A stretch of 7,856 nt of DNA, taken from assembly GCA_012965455.1 (NCBI GenBank), contig DTSG01000322.1:1-7856 (forward strand), written 5' to 3'. Shown here piece after piece: positions 1-4,786 of the stretch. The translations under genes and the position numbers were made by a program. Origin of the DNA: Planctomycetaceae bacterium. Lineage in GTDB: Bacteria > Planctomycetota > Planctomycetia > Pirellulales > Pirellulaceae. Numbering within the stretch: position 1 is the stretch's first letter; every line of letters begins with the position of its first letter. The notes below the pieces were generated by a model. It worked only from the letters and a program-made list of their open reading frames with translations, ran no database searches and was not told where the DNA came from.

Positions 1-84
1 GGAACCATGCCATTTGCACTATCGCTAATGCGCGGCCGCATGGAAAAAACTATGGAACAGGAACTTAGGAAATTGCTCGCATGA
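1..84 (+). CDS. C-terminal end of an upstream gene, product unknown
   Basis: Frame 1 is open from the first base and ends in TGA at 82-84, giving the last 27 residues (beginning GTMPFALSLMRGRMEKT and ending ELRKLLA). The stop overlaps the ATG of the next gene as ATGA, a typical translational-coupling junction, and this is the main reason to believe the frame is coding. The tail is basic and helical, with Met, Arg and Lys spaced as in an amphipathic helix. The C-terminal helix of some SRPBCC/polyketide-cyclase-like proteins looks similar, but 27 residues are too few to assign a family. The start lies outside the window. Confidence 0.55.
   Translation, partial: GTMPFALSLMRGRMEKTMEQELRKLLA
67..70 (+). 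promoter_or_regulatory. Ribosome binding site (AGGA) for the STN-domain gene
   Basis: AGGA lies 10 bases before the ATG at 81, inside the end of the upstream gene. Together with the ATGA overlap it supports the start at 81. Confidence 0.45.
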
Positions 85-1205
85 TTTTCCAACATCGCAC
101 ATCTCTCTGTTGCGTTTTTGCCATCATCGGTTTAGCAGTAACAGCAAAACCTCACGACCTCTATGGTCAAACTGCTCAACAAACAGTATTGGCCAATGCT
201 CGCTTTGAACAACAACTAGAGACTCTCATTTCTACTCGCTGGGATTTACCATTAAAAGACGTTCTCATTTCGATGCGTGAAACCCAACGCGTTGCCATTT
301 TTCTAGATCGTCGAATTAATCCCGCACAACAAATTCAGCTCGAAGTCCAAGATAAAACGATGAGCACGGCACTGCAGCAGATTGCCAACCAAGCAAATGC
401 TCAGATAAGTCACATCCGCAACGTCATTTATATCGGACCTAAAAAAACAACGCACTTGCTAGCAACTGTCGCAGCGATCCAAGCCGAACAGCACCGGCGT
501 AATCCAGCGGAAAACACTCGCGTTTTTACGATCGGCAAAAGCACACAGTGGAATCGACTTTCACAACCACGATCGATCGTCACTGCAATCGCGGAAACCG
601 TAAATGCGAGAATTACCAATATTGATAAAATTCCGTTCGACCTCTGGGATAAACATACATTGCCCAATCTGCCATTCGCCATGCGAATGTCAATCGTATT
701 GGCTGGATTTGATCTTACCTACCAATTGAACAACGACCGCTCTATCACTCTGATCCCATTCCCAACTGAGGCCAAATATCAAAAAGCATTTTCAACCAAC
801 GTCAGTGCGGCAAACCTCAATCGCATTAAAAACAGTTTTCCGACACTGCAGATCACCAACAACAACGAACAATTGGTTGCTTCCGGGAGATGGGAAGAAA
901 TCGCTGAGCTTGAACTGTTACTGCGCGGCAACACTATCATTCGACCAAAACCAATGACCACCTCAAAGCAAGTTTACACGCTGACGGTAACTAATCAATC
1001 AATTCAAAATGTGCTACAAGCCATTGCCAGCAACGAAAAGCTGGAACTTGCTGGGTCAGCAGAGGCCCAAAAAATCTGGAACAAACGCATATCGCTCGAA
1101 GCAAAAGAATTGCCGCTAGCCGATCTGTTGCTTCAAGTCGTCGGGCAGGGGAACTTGCAATATCGCATCGCCGATAAACAACTGCTCATTTCAGTAAAAA
1201 TGTAA
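81..1205 (+). CDS. Exported protein with repeated STN/secretin-N-like domains, no secretin channel
   Basis: A 374-residue protein with an N-terminal hydrophobic segment (about residues 8-22, after HRTS) that looks like a signal peptide, so it probably acts in the periplasm or at the outer membrane. Residues about 54-120 read as an STN module (secretin/TonB short N-terminal fold): an 'LPLKDVL' helix start, 'VAIFLDRRI', a helix 'TALQQIANQAN' and a closing strand 'VIYIGP'. A second STN-like unit lies at about 163-228 ('AGFDLTYQL', 'SITLIP'). A stretch resembling the secretin N1 (KH-like) fold lies at about 243-283 ('FPTLQI...EQLVASG...IAELELLL'). A third STN-like unit runs from about 297 to the C-terminus ('QNVLQAIASNEKLEL', 'LLISVKM'). 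There is no C-terminal secretin beta-barrel region, so it is not a secretin itself. It is translationally coupled to the gene before it. The domain reading is by eye; the function is unknown. Confidence 0.85.
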   Translation: MIFQHRTSLCCVFAIIGLAVTAKPHDLYGQTAQQTVLANARFEQQLETLISTRWDLPLKDVLISMRETQRVAIFLDRRINPAQQIQLEVQDKTMSTALQQIANQANAQISHIRNVIYIGPKKTTHLLATVAAIQAEQHRRNPAENTRVFTIGKSTQWNRLSQPRSIVTAIAETVNARITNIDKIPFDLWDKHTLPNLPFAMRMSIVLAGFDLTYQLNNDRSITLIPFPTEAKYQKAFSTNVSAANLNRIKNSFPTLQITNNNEQLVASGRWEEIAELELLLRGNTIIRPKPMTTSKQVYTLTVTNQSIQNVLQAIASNEKLELAGSAEAQKIWNKRISLEAKELPLADLLLQVVGQGNLQYRIADKQLLISVKM

Positions 1206-1306
1206 CCCGCGAATGAACGCAAATTATCGCGAATAAAGCCGCTAACTCACCTGCGGCGGATGCCTGAACAATTGAGTGCGTTACAACGCTTCAGAATTGT
1301 CGCCGT

Positions 1307-1330
1307 ACACCCCATTTTTAAAATGGGTGT
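1307..1330. terminator. Hairpin between convergent genes, possible bidirectional terminator
   Basis: The arms ACAC-CCC-ATTT (with one extra C) and AAAT-GGG-TGT pair around a three-base TTA loop: a 7-bp inner stem, a one-base C bulge and 3 further pairs. It lies between the stop of the STN gene (1205) and the stop of the minus-strand small gene (1353), where a shared terminator is expected. There is no clear T-tract after it on either strand beyond the A/T in the stem, so it may act as a 3'-end structure instead. Confidence 0.45.
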
Positions 1331-1352
1331 CTATTGGTGCGGATTCGTGGCG

Positions 1353-1562
1353 CTACTCAGGAATTTTCGCCGAGTCATCGTAGGTGCGACGATCTTGTGG
1401 ATGCCACAATGGCAACCCATCCTTTACGCGCTCAGATAGAATAGCTAACTTTTCACCAGAACCTGGCAGAGACGCCGTCGGTTCGTAATCATCTTGTTCA
1501 TGTCCTTGGGGTTCAAAATCCCATATACCCAACTTGATTGCATCCAGAACTGAATTTGGCAC
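1353..1562 (-). CDS. Small conserved planctomycete-type protein of unknown function
   Basis: A 69-residue protein beginning MPNSVLDAIKLGIWDFEP and containing 'LPGSGEKLAILSERVKDGLPLWHPQDR'-type residues (about 33-58). I recall short proteins with this 'LDAIKLG.WD...LPGS.EKL..L..R...GLPLWHP' pattern from many planctomycete genomes; their role is unknown. The start is GTG (1560-1562 on the minus strand), preceded at a good distance by GGGAG. No signal peptide or membrane segment is visible. The protein is acidic and looks soluble and cytoplasmic. It stands alone on the minus strand, convergent with the STN gene and divergent from the operon starting at 2042. No motif allows a biochemical guess. 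Confidence 0.8.
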   Translation of the reverse strand: MPNSVLDAIKLGIWDFEPQGHEQDDYEPTASLPGSGEKLAILSERVKDGLPLWHPQDRRTYDDSAKIPE

Positions 1563-1570
1563 GATCTATT

Positions 1571-1575
1571 CTCCC
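1571..1575 (-). promoter_or_regulatory. Ribosome binding site (GGGAG) fixing a GTG start
   Basis: On the minus strand GGGAG lies 8 bases before the GTG at 1562. No ATG start is available upstream in frame, so this site supports GTG as the real start of the 69-residue gene. Confidence 0.6.
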
Positions 1576-1597
1576 GTCACTGTGTGAGAAAAAGTGA

Positions 1598-1873
1598 ATT
1601 GAAAAGGTTGGCCGTTACATCTCTTACATTGACAATCAAAAGGAACATTCACAAGAAAGTAATGAAGCAGGTGATTTTTTCAAAATCTTACATGCCTCTG
1701 GCAACCGCTTGCCGCTCCAACTTAGTGACCACCAAGTTAAAAACTTAACTAGACCAATCCAATATCAGATTAAGGCAATTCTACGTCAAGCGAATGACAA
1801 CAATTTTTCAATTTTAGCGACAACAATTTATTCGCAAATATTCTTACCTTTTTCAAAAACAATTGTTGACTAG
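1598..1873 (+). pseudogene. Possible decayed gene remnant: 91-codon open frame without a start
   Basis: After a TGA at 1595-1597 the frame stays open for 91 codons to TAG 1871-1873 in AT-rich DNA, where stops should be frequent. It has no ATG or GTG near its beginning. The translation contains 'VGRYISYIDNQKEH' followed by 'DFFKILHASG'. The 'YI.NQ.EH' part loosely recalls the 'YI..Q.EHH' helix of REP-associated/IS200-like tyrosine transposases, but the rest does not match what I remember of them and the HUH motif is absent. It could be a truncated remnant or a chance open frame. No good ribosome binding site is seen. Confidence 0.2.
1796..1870. repeat. Three GWCAACAATT motifs (two direct, one inverted)
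   Basis: GACAACAATTT occurs at 1796-1806 and again at 1819-1829, 23 bases apart start to start (about two helical turns). The complement of 1861-1870 reads GTCAACAATT, one base different. They lie upstream of the operon starting at 2042 and could be sites for a regulator. In AT-rich DNA, chance is also possible. Confidence 0.35.
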
Positions 1874-1877
1874 GCGA

Positions 1878-1889
1878 CGCAAATTTGCG
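1878..1889. promoter_or_regulatory. 12-base perfect palindrome CGCAAATTTGCG, possible operator
   Basis: CGCAAATTTGCG is a perfect inverted repeat with no loop, directly after the last GWCAACAATT motif and about 150 bases before the start at 2042. This form suits a dimeric DNA-binding protein better than an RNA hairpin. No regulator is identified. Confidence 0.3.
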
Positions 1890-2041
1890 CCTCTCGAATT
1901 TCCAACCGTGACGACTCACTAGTTTTCAACGCCTTACCGTCAACCACAGTTCCAGTAATGTCACCAATGTGCTAAATTGCACTGCCGCGTAAATAAGTTG
2001 CCGCTCACTTAACCTCCTTTTCAACAGAACAACTACAAGCC

Positions 2042-2740
2042 ATGACCACTGGTACAAGCAAAGCCGTGAATCATGTTCAAAACAATCCTCTGAGCGATGA
2101 CACTCATGAAGTTTGGCTGCATGGAAACCGACGTGTCTATACAATCGCTCTTGTTCCAGGCGTGATTATCCTTTGTGGCTCAGCACTTGTTCTCAGCAAC
2201 ACATTTTTTGTGGCTCCACTTTGGTTGCGGGTCATCGCAGCAGTCCTGTGTGGGTTTGCTGGGGTCACTAATACATCGTTGTTGCTATGGTTAAGACGAC
2301 CCCTGCTGGCATACAGCGCTGGACACCTGCTTGTCTACTTGCGGCCGCCACACGTCGTGCGAGTGCCCATTGAATTTGTGGAAGTTTTTTTTGCAGGCCA
2401 AAGTGAAACGCACATGCCGCGACCTAGAACACAAACCAAAGGTCCTGCACACGAATCACGGAACGTCGTTGTCCGGCTAGCCGAACGGGCATCTCAATTC
2501 CAAAAACATCCCGTTAAACCATCCCTAGGATCGTGGGAAGAGGGCTACATTGTCGTCCGCGGTACTTGGGCAGAACCAGTAAATAAAGACCTGTTCCGCC
2601 GCCTTAACCGGCGGTTGATCGAAATCCATCGACTGCAAAATAAAAGCTTTGAAAACGGCGCCAACATCCTACAGAGTTCCGATTTAGATGATAAAAACAG
2701 TGCCGTCACATCCTCAGATTGCGAGGACCACCGTGACTGA
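2042..2740 (+). CDS. Membrane protein with two TM segments and a conserved cytoplasmic domain
   Basis: A 232-residue protein. Residues 1-32 are polar, followed by two hydrophobic segments (about 33-52 and 60-84) separated by a short loop, then 'LRRPLLAYSAGHLLVYL' and a 'VRVPIEFVEVFFAGQ' strand region (85-120), which resembles the start of a bacterial PH-like domain. After a variable basic linker comes a second block (141-197) with 'VVVRLAERA', 'KPSLGSWEEGYIVVRGTW' and 'EPVNKDLFRRLNRRL'. I recall this combined pattern from planctomycete proteins of unknown function. The polar tail (198-232) is probably not conserved. With two membrane segments the large C-terminal part should face the cytoplasm. 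It is the first gene of an operon and overlaps mfnB by 8 bases. The ATG at 2042 has no Shine-Dalgarno sequence, but no other start fits as well. Confidence 0.82.
   Translation: MTTGTSKAVNHVQNNPLSDDTHEVWLHGNRRVYTIALVPGVIILCGSALVLSNTFFVAPLWLRVIAAVLCGFAGVTNTSLLLWLRRPLLAYSAGHLLVYLRPPHVVRVPIEFVEVFFAGQSETHMPRPRTQTKGPAHESRNVVVRLAERASQFQKHPVKPSLGSWEEGYIVVRGTWAEPVNKDLFRRLNRRLIEIHRLQNKSFENGANILQSSDLDDKNSAVTSSDCEDHRD
2723..2727 (+). promoter_or_regulatory. Ribosome binding site (GAGGA) fixing the GTG start of mfnB
   Basis: GAGGA stands five bases before GTG 2733, inside the end of the preceding gene. The in-frame ATG at 2688 has no such site and would add 15 residues (MIKTVPSHPQIARTT) before the conserved 'ELLISVRN' start of the enzyme. 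The GTG start is therefore preferred. Confidence 0.65.
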
Positions 2741-3437
2741 ACTTCTCATAAGCGTGCGTAATGCCGAGGAAGCGCAGACTATTCTCAACACTGTGCCCCA
2801 ACTAGCAATTCTCGATATCAAAGAGCCGCGCCTCGGCGCACTCAGCGCAACATCTCCGGAAACATGGCAAAACGTTGCCACCTTAGACAGAGGTAACACC
2901 TTGCTAAGCGTCGCGTTGGGGGAGTTAAGCGAGTACGACTTAGCGACATCAAATCAGATTCCCGACACCGCACGATATGCAAAAATTGGTTTATCGCGAC
3001 AAGCAGAAAAGAACTGGGTTGATCAATGGAAACGCATCGCCTCGTCACTCCCACACAATACCGACCTCGTCGGTGTAATCTATGCTGATCACCAGTCTGC
3101 CAAAAGCCCCACTGCCAATTACATCGTCGATACATTGTTAGCAACAGGCTGCCGAAATTTCCTCATCGACACATTCGACAAATCTCAGGGTAACTTACTG
3201 CACCACCTGAGTTGCGAAACCCTCGCAAATTTAAACTACCATATCGAACAACAGGGTGGCGTTTTAGTGCTCGCCGGTTCAATCACTTCCACCCTTCTTG
3301 CGGACATTCTGCGGACCGGGGCAAAATATATCGGCATTCGCGGCGCCGTCTGTGACGGAGACCGCAAAAACCAACTTAGCCAAACCGCTACAATGTCGTT
3401 TCTATCATCGCTGGAACTTTTATCCTCAGGAATTTAA
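2733..3437 (+). CDS. mfnB: (5-formylfuran-3-yl)methyl phosphate synthase (MfnB, DUF556 family)
   Basis: From GTG 2733 the protein has 234 residues, close to the roughly 235 of archaeal MfnB. The enzyme joins two glyceraldehyde 3-phosphates to form the furan ring of methanofuran (EC 4.2.3.153). The fold is a TIM barrel with Schiff-base lysines. Visible landmarks, numbered from the GTG: 'ELLISVRN' strand 1 (3-10), 'LDIKEPRLGAL' with D28 and K30, 'YAKIGL' with K84, 'LIDTFDKSQG' with D146 and K150, then 'LAGSI' and 'IGIRGAVCDGDR' near the C-terminus, probably phosphate binding. From memory, these five residues match D25, K27, K85, D151 and K155 of the Methanocaldococcus enzyme, so it should be active. 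Planctomycetes use a tetrahydromethanopterin/methanofuran-type C1 pathway, which explains a bacterial copy. It overlaps the membrane protein gene by 8 bases and ends 3 bases before the RNase D gene. A longer product from ATG 2688 is the alternative. Confidence 0.88.
   Translation: MTELLISVRNAEEAQTILNTVPQLAILDIKEPRLGALSATSPETWQNVATLDRGNTLLSVALGELSEYDLATSNQIPDTARYAKIGLSRQAEKNWVDQWKRIASSLPHNTDLVGVIYADHQSAKSPTANYIVDTLLATGCRNFLIDTFDKSQGNLLHHLSCETLANLNYHIEQQGGVLVLAGSITSTLLADILRTGAKYIGIRGAVCDGDRKNQLSQTATMSFLSSLELLSSGI
3428..3431 (+). promoter_or_regulatory. Ribosome binding site (AGGA) fixing a TTG start
   Basis: AGGA lies nine bases before TTG 3441, inside the last codons of mfnB. The next in-frame Met is residue 101, beyond the catalytic DTE of Exo I, so the TTG must be the start or very close to it. 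Confidence 0.6.
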
Positions 3438-3440
3438 TCG

Positions 3441-4646
3441 TTGACCGACCCTATCATCCAAACCGACTCGCAACTAAACGAATACATCCAACGTCACCAC
3501 GACTGCACGATTATTGGTTTTGATACCGAATTCATTTCCGAAGACACTTATCTGCCGGAATTGTGTTTAATTCAAGTAAATGCTGATCGCGACATCGCCT
3601 TAATCGATCCTTACGACATAGCCGATCTAACGCCATTTTGGCAGTGGCTCACCGACCCCAGCCGCACTATTCTTGTTCACGCTTGTCGCGAAGAACTGCG
3701 ATTCATTTTCCGAGCCACCAACGAAGCTCCCCAGAACTTAATGGACATTCAAATCGCAGCGGCATTTGTTGGCTTGGAATATCCAGCTAGTTATGGAACC
3801 CTAACCAACCGCCTGCTGGACATCTCTTTGAACAAGGGAGAAACACGCACCGATTGGCGCAGACGTCCTTTGACTGATGCGCAGTGCAAATACGCCAGAC
3901 AAGACGTCGAGCACCTTGAACCCATGTACAACCTACTGCTGGCGCAGTTAAGTGAAATGGGCCGCACAGAATGGCTGTTCAGTGAACTGCGGCGGCAACA
4001 AGACCATATTTTGCACCAAGAAACTTCACCACGGTGGCGCAAAGTATCCGGCAGCGGTTCACTAAACCGTCGTGGATTAGAAATTGTAAAACAACTATGG
4101 CTTTGGCGTGATGCTATTGCTCAACAATCCAATACGCCACCACGGCGTATTTTACGTGATGATCTGATTTGCGAATTGGCTCGGCGGCAATCTGATTCTC
4201 TCGAAAAACTGCGGCTCATCCGAGGCATGCAGCATCGCCAAGTCCAGAAGCGAATTCCAGCCATCCAGGACACTCTACGACAAGCACTTGATACGCCCAC
4301 GCAAGACTGCCCACAGCGCCAGCGGAAGTCTAAATCTCCCCAACGCACTACGCTTAGCCAATTTCTCTTTACCGCAATTTCAGATTATTGCCAACGAAAC
4401 CATATGTCGCCAGGACTTGTGACAACGATGACCGATCTACGGGACTATCTGGACCTAAACTATGGTCACAGCGCCCACAGCAACAAACGCCAACCACTGC
4501 TAAGCACTGGCTGGCGTAAAGAATTTATTGAACCACTGGTCCAAGATATTTTAAGCGGAAGGCTAGTAGCCCATGTCACCGACCCCACGTCGGATCAACC
4601 GTTGTCATTTGAACCCCACTCAGCGATAAACCCTAACGACGACTAA
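3441..4646 (+). CDS. rnd: Ribonuclease D-type 3'-5' exoribonuclease with HRDC domain
   Basis: A 401-residue protein. Residues 1-190 form a DEDDy exonuclease domain: Exo I 'GFDTEF' with D28 and E30, Exo II 'VHACREELRF' and Exo III 'CKYARQDVEHL' with Y151 and D155. These positions coincide with those I recall for E. coli RNase D (D28, E30, D85, Y151, D155), except that residue 85 is Glu, not Asp. An HRDC domain covers about 207-290 ('LNRRGLEIVKQLWLWRDAIAQ', 'DLICELARR', 'LRLIRGM'). A further C-terminal region (about 310-395, with 'GWRKEFIEPLVQDILSG') matches the end of other RNase D proteins. The enzyme trims 3' ends of tRNA and other small RNAs in the cytoplasm using two metal ions. The start is TTG, 3 bases after mfnB, so it is probably co-transcribed. 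Whether Glu85 keeps full activity cannot be read from sequence. Confidence 0.9.
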   Translation: MTDPIIQTDSQLNEYIQRHHDCTIIGFDTEFISEDTYLPELCLIQVNADRDIALIDPYDIADLTPFWQWLTDPSRTILVHACREELRFIFRATNEAPQNLMDIQIAAAFVGLEYPASYGTLTNRLLDISLNKGETRTDWRRRPLTDAQCKYARQDVEHLEPMYNLLLAQLSEMGRTEWLFSELRRQQDHILHQETSPRWRKVSGSGSLNRRGLEIVKQLWLWRDAIAQQSNTPPRRILRDDLICELARRQSDSLEKLRLIRGMQHRQVQKRIPAIQDTLRQALDTPTQDCPQRQRKSKSPQRTTLSQFLFTAISDYCQRNHMSPGLVTTMTDLRDYLDLNYGHSAHSNKRQPLLSTGWRKEFIEPLVQDILSGRLVAHVTDPTSDQPLSFEPHSAINPNDD

Positions 4647-4671
4647 CCAAGTTTGTCACGAGCACACGTCA

Positions 4672-4692
4672 AAACCAACACTTTCTTGGTTT
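4672..4692. terminator. Hairpin between convergent genes, possible terminator
   Basis: AAACCAA (4672-4678) and TTGGTTT (4686-4692) form a 7-bp stem with a 7-base loop, between the stop of the RNase D gene (4646) and the stop of the minus-strand gene (4787). On the minus strand the right arm ends in TTTT, so it suits that gene best. The stem is AT-rich and weak. A related AACCAAG at 4645-4651 can also pair with CTTGGTT at 4685-4691. Confidence 0.35.
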
Positions 4693-4786
4693 CCATCAAC
4701 TTCAATATGTGATCGCACTGGTCTAATCTGTAAGTTAAGACCTCATAGGTAACTAGTCCTTCCGCATTTTTTACATTGTGGCAATC

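Larger units (their letters stand above)
1563..2041. other. 479-base intergenic region with repeats, a palindrome and an unexplained open frame
   Basis: This gap separates the divergent genes at 1562 (minus) and 2042 (plus), so it should hold both promoters. Its middle part (about 1580-1870) is clearly AT-rich. It contains two direct copies of GACAACAATTT (1796-1806 and 1819-1829), an inverted near-copy (AATTGTTGAC, 1861-1870) and a 12-base palindrome (1878-1889). A plus-strand frame without a normal start codon is open from 1598 to a TAG at 1871-1873. I could not pick out a convincing -35/-10 pair: TTGACT at 1866-1871 has no good partner at normal spacing. Confidence 0.6.

Noticed and set aside
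1208..1235. Repeated CGCGAAT words after the STN gene as a repeat element
   Set aside because: Only two 7-base copies with no larger unit; too short to separate from chance.
1584..1736. 50-codon GTG-started frame (VRKSELKRL...) in the intergenic region
   Set aside because: No ribosome binding site and no recognisable sequence; it overlaps the longer open frame at 1598-1873.
1866..1894. TTGACT as the -35 of a promoter for the 2042 operon
   Set aside because: No acceptable -10 hexamer at 16-18 bases; the palindrome occupies that space.
2842..3144. 100-residue minus-strand open frame inside mfnB
   Set aside because: Shadow of a well-supported gene; its translation is Cys/Arg-rich and without family features.
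4767..4772. T6 run as an intrinsic terminator tract for the RNase D gene
   Set aside because: No GC-rich stem directly precedes it; the ACCT/AGGT pair nearby is only 4 bp and too far away.
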